DNA of 64,000 bases, from NCBI RefSeq assembly GCF_000519125.1, contig NZ_JAEX01000002.1, forward strand, positions 434,001-498,000, written 5' to 3'. The notes under the pieces were generated by a model. It searched no databases, was not told where the DNA came from, and saw only the letters and a list, made by a program, of their open reading frames with translations. This document shows positions 50,275-58,716 of this stretch, piece by piece. Made by a program: the position numbers and the translations under genes. This DNA is from Desulfocurvus vexinensis DSM 17965 (GTDB lineage Bacteria > Desulfobacterota > Desulfovibrionia > Desulfovibrionales > Desulfovibrionaceae). Within the stretch, counting starts at the first letter, position 1; each line of letters opens with the position of its first letter.

Positions 50275-51210
50275 ATGAATGCACACGCAACCCCGACCCC
50301 GCGCCGGAGCGGGCGGCCCTGCGCCCCCTGCGCCAGCCCCGCCGTGCGCCAGCGCCGGGGGGTGGCCGTGGTGGCCAACCCGGCGGCGGGGCGCCTGCGC
50401 GGCGGGCGCTCGCGCGGGCGGCTGGACGCCGTGGCCCGCAGCCTGGGCGCCCCGGTGCTCGGGCTGGACTGCGCCAGCGCTCCGGAGTTCCGCAGCTGCG
50501 TGGCCGAGGCCTCGCGGGAGTTCGAGGTGCTGCTGGTGGCGGGCGGCGACGGCACCTTCACCGACGCCCTGAACAGCGAGCGCGGCCCAGCGGCCCTGGG
50601 CTACCTGCCCTTCGGCACGGGCAACGCCCTGGCCTGGGCCCTGGGCCTGCCCGGCGCCCGGGGGCGCTACCTGGAGCGCGTGCGGCGCGGCGAGGGCCGG
50701 GCCGTGGGCATCATGCGCGTGGACGGCGCGCGCAAGGCGTTTTTCGCCAGCATCGGCATCGACGCCCTGACCGTGCGCAAGTACAACGAGGCGCGGCTGG
50801 GCCACGGCCTGGGGCGCTACGCCCTGGCCTTTGCCGCCGCCCTGGCCGAGCACGACCCGGCGGACCTGGAAATCCGCGACGGGGCCACGGTGCTGCCCGT
50901 GCCCCGGGCCCTGGCGACCATCATCTCCAAGCACCCCTTCTACGGCTACGGCCTGCGCGTGAACCGGGGCGCCATCACCGATCCCTGCCTGCACGTGCGG
51001 GCCTACAACCGCTCGCGGCTGGCCTCCCTCAAGGCCCTGGCGGCGGCGGCCCTCAAGATCGCGCCCACCACGGGCGTCTTCCACCGCGGCACGGCCTTGA
51101 CCATCACCTGCGACCGCGACCAGGCCCTGCAACTGGACGGCGAATGGGGCGGCACGGGCCGCCAGTTCCATTTCGAAATGCTGCCCGAGAGCGTGCGACT
51201 GATCCTGTAG
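50275..51210 (+). CDS. diacylglycerol-kinase-like lipid kinase
   Basis: 311 residues of the DAGK catalytic-domain family. After a 28-residue variable lead comes AVVANPAAGRLRGG, the nucleotide motif VAGGDGTFTDALN, and LPFGTGNALAWAL (substrate-site). The C-terminal domain ends in the family's DGEW motif (LQLDGEWGG). Bacterial members phosphorylate diacylglycerol, undecaprenol or sphingosine-like lipids; the substrate is not clear. AAGGAG precedes the ATG. It converges on the DHH gene with a shared terminator. Confidence 0.87.
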   Translation: MNAHATPTPRRSGRPCAPCASPAVRQRRGVAVVANPAAGRLRGGRSRGRLDAVARSLGAPVLGLDCASAPEFRSCVAEASREFEVLLVAGGDGTFTDALNSERGPAALGYLPFGTGNALAWALGLPGARGRYLERVRRGEGRAVGIMRVDGARKAFFASIGIDALTVRKYNEARLGHGLGRYALAFAAALAEHDPADLEIRDGATVLPVPRALATIISKHPFYGYGLRVNRGAITDPCLHVRAYNRSRLASLKALAAAALKIAPTTGVFHRGTALTITCDRDQALQLDGEWGGTGRQFHFEMLPESVRLIL

Positions 51211-51237
51211 GCCGGACGAAGTCCCGCCACGCCCGCG

Positions 51238-51283
51238 CATGGCAAACAAAAACCCCGCCGAAGCGGGGTTTTTGTTTGCCATG
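51238..51283. terminator. bidirectional terminator with 21-bp perfect inverted repeat
   Basis: Arms 51238-51258 and 51263-51283 around a 4-nt loop. The stem includes ACAAAAACCCCGC/GCGGGGTTTTTGT, so each strand has its own U-run within the arm. It serves the convergent lipid-kinase and DHH genes. Confidence 0.92.
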
Positions 51284-51305
51284 GGGCCGGGGCGGCCGGT
51301 GGGGC

Positions 51306-52223
51306 TCAGCCGTCCGCGTTGATCTTGGCCAGGATTTCGTCCAGCACCTTGGAGGCGCGCTCGTTGTCCACCTGGCAGGTGCCCACGGCCTGGTGCCCGC
51401 CGCCGCCGTAGCGCAGCATGAGCTGGCCCACGTTGGTCTTGCTGGTGCGGTTGACGATGCTCTTGCCCACGGTGAACACGGTGTTCTGCTTGTTCAGGCC
51501 CCAGAGCACATGCACGGAGATGTTGGCCTTGGGGAACAGGGCGTAGATCATGAAGCGGTTGCCCGCGTAGATGGTCTCCTGGTCGCGCAGATCGATGATC
51601 ACGGCGTTGCCCTGCGCGGTGGAGTTGTCCAGCAGCATCTGGCGGAAGAGCTTCTCCTGTTCCTTGTAGCGGTCCACGCGCTCGCGCACGTCGGGCAGCT
51701 CCAGGATCTTTTCCACGGGCATGGCGCGGCAGTATTCGATGAGGTCTTCCATGAGCCGGTAGTTGCTGATGCGGTAGTCGCGGAAGCGGCCCAGGCCGGT
51801 GCGCGGGTCCATGATGAAGCCGAGCAGGATCCAGCCCGTGGGGTTCAGGATCTCGTCCTCGGTGAGCTGCGCATCGTCCACCTTGTCCACGGCGGTCATC
51901 ATCTCATCGAAGTCTTTGGGGAATTTGTCGTGTCCGCCGTAGTATTCCCAGATCACGCGCGCGGCGCTGGGGGCCTGTTTGTAGGCGCCCTTGAACTCGA
52001 AGTCCGTGCCCAGGCGGGCAGCCTCGGAGGCGTGGTGGTCGAACCACATCCCGCAGCCCTTGACGTAGGGCACGTTGGCCAGGATGTCGTTCTCGGAGAC
52101 TTCGATGGTGCCATCCTGCAAATCCTTGGGGTGGGCGAATTTCCATTCGTCGATGAGCCCCAGCTCGTTGAGCAGGACGGCGCAGATCAGGCCGTCGAAG
52201 TCGGAACGGGTAAGCAGCCTCAT
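51306..52223 (-). CDS. DHH-family phosphoesterase
   Basis: 305 residues. The DHH domain starts MRLLTRSDFDGLICAVLLNE (first Asp pair) and continues to MWFDHHASEAARL (the DHH motif). The C-terminal DHHA1-like part ends GGGGHQAVGTCQVD. Family members hydrolyse short phosphodiesters, nanoRNA, cyclic dinucleotide products or pyrophosphate; annotations as exopolyphosphatase exist for similar proteins. A perfect AAGGAGGA lies 6 nt before the ATG. It is transcribed alone from a good promoter. Confidence 0.87.
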   Translation of the reverse strand: MRLLTRSDFDGLICAVLLNELGLIDEWKFAHPKDLQDGTIEVSENDILANVPYVKGCGMWFDHHASEAARLGTDFEFKGAYKQAPSAARVIWEYYGGHDKFPKDFDEMMTAVDKVDDAQLTEDEILNPTGWILLGFIMDPRTGLGRFRDYRISNYRLMEDLIEYCRAMPVEKILELPDVRERVDRYKEQEKLFRQMLLDNSTAQGNAVIIDLRDQETIYAGNRFMIYALFPKANISVHVLWGLNKQNTVFTVGKSIVNRTSKTNVGQLMLRYGGGGHQAVGTCQVDNERASKVLDEILAKINADG

Positions 52224-52306
52224 GGATGTCCTCCTTGAATTCTCCTGTCTCGGCGGGCCTGTCGCAGCGGGGCGGCGGGCCCGTGTGGCATTCGCCCCTG
52301 CACCCT

Positions 52307-52336
52307 GTAATATGCCCAATTGAATTTTATTGTCAA
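52307..52336 (-). promoter_or_regulatory. promoter of the DHH phosphoesterase gene
   Basis: On the minus strand a perfect TTGACA, 18 nt, TATTAC, within a clear AT-rich island. The predicted leader is about 75 nt. Confidence 0.62.
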
Positions 52337-52469
52337 AGTATTTGAAATGCGTGGCCTCACAATGTCCGCCGGGCGGGAGCGCGCCGTGTCGGCTCGGCGC
52401 GGGCAGCGCCGCAGGGCCAGGGCTGCCCGGCGGTGCGCGAGTCCTCTCCGGCTGCCTGGCCCGCCCGGG

Positions 52470-53669
52470 CTAGCCTGCGGCGCCCTGGCGGGCCAGGGCC
52501 TGGCAGCGCAGCTCGCGCAGGCGGCGGCCCGATTCCTCGCCCAGGCCGCGCAGCGGGCCGGGCAGGGTCACGGCGAGCATGGCCCGCAGGTCGCGCCGGG
52601 CCAGGGGCGCGTGGTCCTGCCCGTGGTCGGCCTGCGCCAGGCGGAACATCTCCTCCACCAGCCGCGCGCGGTGCAGGGTGTCCAGCAGGTCCACCCGCGT
52701 GGCCGGGCGCAGCTCGGGGTAGCGCGCGGCGGTCATGTGCAGGGCGGCGGCCAGCTCCCCGGCCTGGATGAAGCGGTTGGGCAGGGCCAGGCGCTGGCCC
52801 AGGGCCCGGGCCAGGGGCGCGCCCAGGCGGTCGTGGCCGTGGTGGCTGGGGTGGCGCTCCCGGGGGGTGGCCGTCTTGCCCAGGTCGTGGGCCAGGGCCA
52901 TCCAGCAGGGCAGCTCGTCGCCCGCCAGGCGGTCCATGACCTGGGCGGTGTGCTCCAGGGTGCTTTCGTCGTGCCAGGGCGCGGGCCCGGCGGGGATGGT
53001 CTCTGCCCCGGCCAGCTCGGCCAGCCAGGGCGCCAGGGCCCCGGCCTGGGCCAGCACACGCAGCAGCCGCCCCGGGGCCGGGCTGCACAGGGCCTTGCGC
53101 ACCTCGGCGCCCACGCGCTCGGGGGGCAGGGCGGCAAAGGCTGCCCCGGCGGCGGCCCGGGCCATGGCGGGCACAAGGTCGGGGTGCGGCGCGAAGTCGG
53201 GCATGCGCGCCAGAAAGCGCGCCGCGCGCACCACGCGCAGGGGGTCGTCGTCCAGGGAGGTCGGCCCCACGGGGCGCAGCAGGCGCGCGTCCAGGTCCGC
53301 CAGGGAGTGGGGCAGGCCCACGGCCAGCTCGCGCACCCGGGCCGGGTCCGGCTCGGCGGGGTAGTCGGGCAGGGGCAGGGCCAGGGCGTTGATGGTGAAA
53401 TCGCGCGCCAGAAGGTCCGCCCCCAGGTCGGCCAGCAGGTCGCAGGCCTGGGCGCCGCCGCAGCAGGCCACGCGCCCGCCTTCGCGCGGGAAGGCGAACT
53501 CCTGCCCGCCCACCAGGAACACCGGGAAGGCCTTGCCCACCTGGCGGGCCCTCGGGAAGCGGCGCAGGAACTGGGCCGTGGTCGCCCCCAGGACGAGGTA
53601 GTCCCTGTCGTTGGCCTCGCGCCCCAGGAGCATGTCGCGGACCGCGCCGCCGACCAGACAGATGAGCAT
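52470..53669 (-). CDS. cca: CCA tRNA nucleotidyltransferase with HD domain
   Basis: Adds or repairs the 3' CCA of tRNAs. 399 residues of the E. coli-type class II enzyme. The polymerase head has LVGGAVRDMLLG, the catalytic DRDYLVLG, RDFTINALALP and DDPLRVVRAARF. The HD domain shows STLEHTAQVMDRLAG and MALAHDLGKTATP with SHHGHDRLGAPLA. I place the start at 53669 (MLICLVGG), close to the first strand; no strong ribosome site precedes it. It is divergent from birA. Confidence 0.92.
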   Translation of the reverse strand: MLICLVGGAVRDMLLGREANDRDYLVLGATTAQFLRRFPRARQVGKAFPVFLVGGQEFAFPREGGRVACCGGAQACDLLADLGADLLARDFTINALALPLPDYPAEPDPARVRELAVGLPHSLADLDARLLRPVGPTSLDDDPLRVVRAARFLARMPDFAPHPDLVPAMARAAAGAAFAALPPERVGAEVRKALCSPAPGRLLRVLAQAGALAPWLAELAGAETIPAGPAPWHDESTLEHTAQVMDRLAGDELPCWMALAHDLGKTATPRERHPSHHGHDRLGAPLARALGQRLALPNRFIQAGELAAALHMTAARYPELRPATRVDLLDTLHRARLVEEMFRLAQADHGQDHAPLARRDLRAMLAVTLPGPLRGLGEESGRRLRELRCQALARQGAAG

Positions 53670-53895
53670 GGCCCAGCAATAGCAGCCCCGGGGAGCCTTG
53701 CCAATGGCCGCGCCGCGCGGGGGATTGCGCGGCCCCCGGGCGCTTGGGCCCGGCGCTGGGCCGGGCCTCTCCCATGGGGTGGCGGGTGGCCGGTGCCTTG
53801 GTCCTTGCGCGGGGAGAAGCGGCGAGGTGCTTCTTCCTGGAATCCTGGCGCAATCACGAATTGACCGCGCACGCGGGCACGCGTACAACCCGCCC

Positions 53896-54786
53896 ATGCA
53901 CCTGCCAGCCGGAGTCAGCCTCCTGGGCCCGGGCCTCGACGGCCTGGCCCGCCCCCTGCGCCCCGAGGCCCTTGGGGCGGCGCATGCCCTGTGGGCTGCG
54001 GACGTGGCCGCCCTGGGCCCCTGGGTCGAGGACGACGACGGCCTGCACCGCGCCGCCGGGGCGCCTTCCGGCGCGCCGCTGTGCGTGTGCGGCCCGTGCA
54101 CCTCGGCCCTGGACGTGGGCTGGGCCCTGGCGGGGCAAGGCGCGCTGCCCGAGTGGGGCGCCGTGCTGGCCGTGGCCCAGAGCGCCGGGCGCGGGCAGCT
54201 GCGCCGCGCCTGGCACAGCGCCCCGGGCGACCTGCTGGCGGCCTGGCGCTGGCCCGCGCCCCCGGGGCCGTGGGCCGCGCTGGCGCCGCTGCTGGCCGGG
54301 GCCGTGGTCTGCGACGAGCTGGCCGCCCGGGGCCTTGCCGTGCGCGTCAAATGGCCCAACGATCTGCTGGTGGGCGGGCGCAAGGTCGGCGGCATCCTGG
54401 TGGAGGAGCGCGGGGGCGTGGTGCTCGTGGGCCTGGGGCTGAACCTCGCCAGCGCCCCGCAGGACCACGAGCTGCGTGACGACGCCGTGCCCCGGGCGGA
54501 TTTCCTGACGGCCCACGGGGAAATGAAATCGATTATCTCCCTGTGGCGGAGTCTTGTGGAGCGGGCCGAAAATTGGTATGCCCTGAAAGTTTCCGGCGGC
54601 AGTCCTGCACAATTTCTGGAAAGCTTCACCCTCCGCCTGGCCTGGGTGGGCCGGGAGGTGAGGGTTCGCGAAGCGGAGGGCGACTTTTCGGCCCGGTTGC
54701 TCGGCCTGGCCCCTGACGGGGGGCTTGTCCTTGAGCGTTCGGGCCGCAGGGTGACCCTGCACTCCGGGAGCGTTTTCCTGCCATGA
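53896..54786 (+). CDS. birA: biotin--protein ligase
   Basis: Attaches biotin to the acceptor Lys of biotin carboxyl carriers. 296 residues. It lacks the N-terminal DNA-binding HTH of E. coli BirA, so it is a ligase and not a repressor. The biotin/ATP site appears as AVAQSAGRGQLRRAWHSAPG, with VRVKWPNDLLVGGRKVGGILVE and LVGLGLNL. The C-terminal SH3-like part ends HSGSVFLP. The pyruvate carboxylase gene, a natural substrate, starts 66 nt downstream on the same strand. Confidence 0.94.
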   Translation: MHLPAGVSLLGPGLDGLARPLRPEALGAAHALWAADVAALGPWVEDDDGLHRAAGAPSGAPLCVCGPCTSALDVGWALAGQGALPEWGAVLAVAQSAGRGQLRRAWHSAPGDLLAAWRWPAPPGPWAALAPLLAGAVVCDELAARGLAVRVKWPNDLLVGGRKVGGILVEERGGVVLVGLGLNLASAPQDHELRDDAVPRADFLTAHGEMKSIISLWRSLVERAENWYALKVSGGSPAQFLESFTLRLAWVGREVRVREAEGDFSARLLGLAPDGGLVLERSGRRVTLHSGSVFLP

Positions 54787-54852
54787 CGTGCCTGCTGCGC
54801 CGGGGGGTGCACGGACGGTTGAGGACCATCAGCCCAAAGGGAGTGTACGGAA

Positions 54853-57800
54853 TTGTCTGAGCAGCAACTGCGTCCCAAGCCTTTCAAGGAAGTGCTCAAC
54901 GAGCTTTCCGGCAAGAAGATTCTCGTGGCCAACCGGGGCATTCCCGGTCGGCGCATCGCCCGCACCATCCGCGAGATGGGCGGGGCCGTGGCCATCATGA
55001 CCGCCACGGACGTGGACAAAACCTCCCCGGTGCTGTCCGGCGTGCAGGAGTTGTTGCTGCTGGGCGACAACCCCCGCGCCTACCTGGACATCGACCGCAT
55101 CATCCGCAAGGCCAAGGCCCGCGGCATCGTGGCCATCCATCCCGGCTGGGGCTTCGCCGCCGAGGACGATTCCTTCCCCGAGAAATGCAAGCGCGCGGGC
55201 ATCCTGTTCCTGGGGCCCGAGGCCACGGCCATGCGCCTTTTGGGCAACAAGGTCGAGGTGCGCCGTCTGGCCCAGACCCTGGACGTGCCCGTGGTGCCCG
55301 GCTCCGAGGGTGCAGTGAGCATCCCCGAGGCCCGGCGCATCGCCGAGGAGATCGGCTACCCCATCATGCTCAAGGCCGAGGGCGGCGGCGGCGGGCGCGG
55401 CATCTACGAGGTCTTCCGGCCCGACCAGCTCGAGGACGCCTTCGCCAAGGCCTCGGCCATGGCCCAGGCCTCCTTCGGCAACCCGCGCCTGTTCGTGGAA
55501 CGCCTGCTGACCAGCGTGCGGCACATCGAAATCCAGGTGGTGGCCGACCGCTTTGGCAACGCTTTCGCCTTCGACGAGCGCGACTGCACCGTGCAGCGCA
55601 ACCACCAGAAGCTGGTGGAGATCACCCCCTCGCCCTGGGCGGGCATGACCCCCGAGCTGCGCGAGCGGCTCAAGGAATACGCCATCCGCCTGGTCAAGGC
55701 CGTGAACTACTTCTCCCTGGCCACGGTGGAATTTCTGGTGGACCAGAGCGGCACGCCGTACCTCATCGAGGTCAACACGCGCCTGCAGGTGGAGCACGGC
55801 ATCACCGAGATCCGCTACGGCGTGGACCTGGTGGAGGAGCAGATCGCCGTGGCCTTCGGGGCCAAGCTGCGCCTGAACAAGCGCGACACCCGGCCGCTGA
55901 ACCACGCCATCCAGGTGCGCATCAACTGCGAGGACCCGCAGAAGAACTTCGCCCCCAACTCCGGGGTTATCACGCGCTACGTCTCCCCGGGCGGCCCCGG
56001 CATCCGGCTCGACTCGTGCATCACCGCAGGCTACGAATTCCCCTCGCAGTACGATTCGGCGGCCTCGCTGCTGGTGGCCTACGGTAAGTCGTGGAAAAAG
56101 GCCCTGCGCGTCATGGACCGCGCCCTGCGCGAGTACCATATCGGCGGGCTGAAGACGACCATCCCCTTCCACCGCCAGATCGTGCGCAACCAGGCCTTCC
56201 GCGACGCCGAGTTCGACACCAACTTCGTGCGCACGCATCCCGAGCTCATGGACTACGTGGACTGGGAGCCCGAAGCCCTGCGCCTGTCGCGGCTGGTGGC
56301 CGAGATCTCGGCCAAGGGCTACAACCCCTACGTGCAGCTTGGCGAATACCGGGGGCGGCGCGACAAGCGCATGGGCCACCTCGAGGTGGTGCTGCCGCGC
56401 ATCTACCCCAACGCCTACAAGTACCCGTATCCGCGCCACGACCGCCAAGCCACCCTGGACTACCTGCGCGACTCGGACCACGTCCACTTCATGGACACCA
56501 CCACCCGCGACATCACCCAGTCCAACAGCGGCAACCGCTTCCGCTGGGCCGAAGACAAGCTCATCGCCCAGTACCTGGACAACTGCGGGTTCTTCTCCCT
56601 GGAGAACGGCGGCGGCGCGCACTTCCACGTGGCCATGCTGGCCAACATGACCTACCCGTTCACCGAGGCCGCGCTGTGGAACGAGTTCGCGCCCAAGACC
56701 CTCAAGCAGATCCTCATCCGCTCCACCAACGTGCTGGGCTACAAGCCCCAGCCCTCGAACCTGATGCGCAAGACCGGCGAGATGATCAATGAGCATTACG
56801 ACGTCATCCGCTGCTTCGACTTCCTGAACCATATCGAGAATATGCGGCCTTTTGCCGAGGTCGCCCTGGCCAGCAAGCGCAACATCTTCGAGCCGGCCAT
56901 CTCCTTGTCCTGGGCCAAGGGCTTCACCGTGCAACACTACCTGGACGTGACCGAGGCCATCGTGACCCTGGTGCGCCAGGTGGCGGGCGTCAGCGCCAAG
57001 AAGGCCCAGCGGCTGTTCATCCTCGGCCTGAAGGACATGGCCGGGGTCTGCCCGCCGCACTTCATGCGCGAGCTGGTGGGCGCCCTGCGCCGCAAGTATC
57101 CCGACCTGGTGCTGCACTACCACCGCCACTACACCGACGGGCTGTTCGTGCCCGCCGTGGGCGCGGCGGCCAAGGCCGGGGCGCACATCGTGGACACGGC
57201 CATCGGCGCCAGCGTGCGCTGGTACGGCCAGGGCGAGGTGCTCTCCACGGCGGCCTACCTGGAGCAGGAGCTGGGCCTGAAGACCAACCTGAACAAGGAA
57301 ATGATCCGCACCTGCAACTTCGTGCTCAAGCAGATCATGCCCTACTACGACCGCTACACCGCGCCGTATTTCCAGGGCATCGACTACGACGTGGTGGACC
57401 ACGGCATGCCCGGCGGGGCGACCTCCTCCTCCCAGGAGGGGGCCATGAAGCAGGGCCACATCCACCTGTTGCCCTACATGCTCAAGTTCCTGGCCGGCAC
57501 GCGCCAGATCGTGCGCTACCACGACGTGACCCCCGGCTCGCAGATCACCTGGAACACGGCGTTTTTGGCCGTGACCGGGGCCCACAAGCGCGGCGGTGAG
57601 CGCGCCGTGCGCGACCTGCTCGACGTGCTGGAATACGTGGTGGCCACCCCCGAGCGCGACATGTCCGACAATATGCGCCGCGAGCGGCTGGCCATCTACT
57701 GCGACGCCAACGACGCCTTCCGCAACCTGCTGCTGGGCCAGTATGGCCGCCTGCCCCTGGGCTGGCCGCCGGACTGGGTCTACGAGAGCGCCTTCGGCCC

Positions 57801-58554
57801 CGAATACCGCAAGGCCCTGGCCTCGCGCTCCGAGGAATCGCCCCTGGGCAAGCTGTGCGACATGGACATGGACGCCGAGCTGGAGGCCCTGCGCGGGCAC
57901 ATCAAGCGCGAACCCTCCGACGAGGAGTTCGTCATGTACCTGAACCACCCCGGCGACGCGCTCAAGACCATCCAGTTCCACCAGAAGTTCGGCGACCCGA
58001 ACAACCTGCCCCTGGACGTGTGGTTCGAGGGCCTGGAGCCCGGGCGCGAGGTGACATTCCAGGACTCCAAGCGCAAGCCGCACATGATGTCCATTCTGGA
58101 CATCGCCGAGCCCGACGAGCGCGGCATGAGCATCGTGCGCTACGTGCTCGACGCCGAGACGCTCTCCGAGCAGGTCAAGGTGGCCCAGGGCACCGGGGCG
58201 CGCAAGAGCACGGTGGAGATGGCCGACCCGGACAACCCCCAGCAGGTGGGCTCGCCCTCCAACGGCGACCTCTGGATCATGTACGTGGCCCCCGGAGATG
58301 TGGTAAAGGCCGGGGAAGAGTTGTTCAACATCTCGATCATGAAGCAGGAAAAGGCCGTGCTCTCCCCGGTGGACGGCGTGGTCCGGCGGGTGCTCAAGTC
58401 CGCCAACTACAAGGACGAGAAGAAGATGGTTCCCGTTGTCGAAGGCGAGCTGCTGGTGGAGATCGGGCCCATCCCCCGGACCTGCCCCACCTGCAAGATG
58501 CACGTCCTCGACGAGCGGTTCAAGTTCTGCTCCGAGTGCGGGCAGAAGCTGTAG
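54853..58554 (+). CDS. pyc: pyruvate carboxylase, single chain with C-terminal zinc ribbon
   Basis: Carboxylates pyruvate to oxaloacetate with ATP, bicarbonate and biotin. 1233 residues: biotin carboxylase (about 15-470; VANRGIPGRRIAR, ATP loop GGGGGRG near 176, EVNTRLQVEHG near 305), a divergent carboxyltransferase barrel (DTTTRDITQSNSGNR near 550), and a biotinyl domain (about 1130-1208) with acceptor Lys1164 in IMKQEK. It then adds a short zinc ribbon, Cys1211, Cys1214, Cys1226 and Cys1229, not part of standard pyruvate carboxylase. The TTG start has AGGGAG upstream; no ATG lies nearby in frame. It sits between birA and the PEP-synthase-like gene. Confidence 0.93.
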   Translation: MSEQQLRPKPFKEVLNELSGKKILVANRGIPGRRIARTIREMGGAVAIMTATDVDKTSPVLSGVQELLLLGDNPRAYLDIDRIIRKAKARGIVAIHPGWGFAAEDDSFPEKCKRAGILFLGPEATAMRLLGNKVEVRRLAQTLDVPVVPGSEGAVSIPEARRIAEEIGYPIMLKAEGGGGGRGIYEVFRPDQLEDAFAKASAMAQASFGNPRLFVERLLTSVRHIEIQVVADRFGNAFAFDERDCTVQRNHQKLVEITPSPWAGMTPELRERLKEYAIRLVKAVNYFSLATVEFLVDQSGTPYLIEVNTRLQVEHGITEIRYGVDLVEEQIAVAFGAKLRLNKRDTRPLNHAIQVRINCEDPQKNFAPNSGVITRYVSPGGPGIRLDSCITAGYEFPSQYDSAASLLVAYGKSWKKALRVMDRALREYHIGGLKTTIPFHRQIVRNQAFRDAEFDTNFVRTHPELMDYVDWEPEALRLSRLVAEISAKGYNPYVQLGEYRGRRDKRMGHLEVVLPRIYPNAYKYPYPRHDRQATLDYLRDSDHVHFMDTTTRDITQSNSGNRFRWAEDKLIAQYLDNCGFFSLENGGGAHFHVAMLANMTYPFTEAALWNEFAPKTLKQILIRSTNVLGYKPQPSNLMRKTGEMINEHYDVIRCFDFLNHIENMRPFAEVALASKRNIFEPAISLSWAKGFTVQHYLDVTEAIVTLVRQVAGVSAKKAQRLFILGLKDMAGVCPPHFMRELVGALRRKYPDLVLHYHRHYTDGLFVPAVGAAAKAGAHIVDTAIGASVRWYGQGEVLSTAAYLEQELGLKTNLNKEMIRTCNFVLKQIMPYYDRYTAPYFQGIDYDVVDHGMPGGATSSSQEGAMKQGHIHLLPYMLKFLAGTRQIVRYHDVTPGSQITWNTAFLAVTGAHKRGGERAVRDLLDVLEYVVATPERDMSDNMRRERLAIYCDANDAFRNLLLGQYGRLPLGWPPDWVYESAFGPEYRKALASRSEESPLGKLCDMDMDAELEALRGHIKREPSDEEFVMYLNHPGDALKTIQFHQKFGDPNNLPLDVWFEGLEPGREVTFQDSKRKPHMMSILDIAEPDERGMSIVRYVLDAETLSEQVKVAQGTGARKSTVEMADPDNPQQVGSPSNGDLWIMYVAPGDVVKAGEELFNISIMKQEKAVLSPVDGVVRRVLKSANYKDEKKMVPVVEGELLVEIGPIPRTCPTCKMHVLDERFKFCSECGQKL

Positions 58555-58561
58555 ACGAGAA

Positions 58562-58592
58562 GGCCGCGCGGCGCCCTCGGCGCCGCGCGGCC
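58562..58592 (+). terminator. perfect 14-bp GC-only hairpin between pyc and the PEP-synthase-like gene
   Basis: Arms 58562-58575 and 58579-58592 match perfectly around a CTC loop. There is no U-tract, and a second GGGCCGG/CCGGCCC stem follows at 58650-58676. It could attenuate or stabilise the transcript rather than stop it outright. Confidence 0.55.
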
Positions 58593-58716
58593 CTCGCCGC
58601 CGGAAGCCCCCCCCGGGGCTCCGGCGCGCGTGGCTGTTCGACGTGCGACGGGCCGGACTCCGGATGGGGCCGGCCCGAGGTGAGCATTCCCGTTCCATGC
58701 CGCTAAGGAGGAGAGC

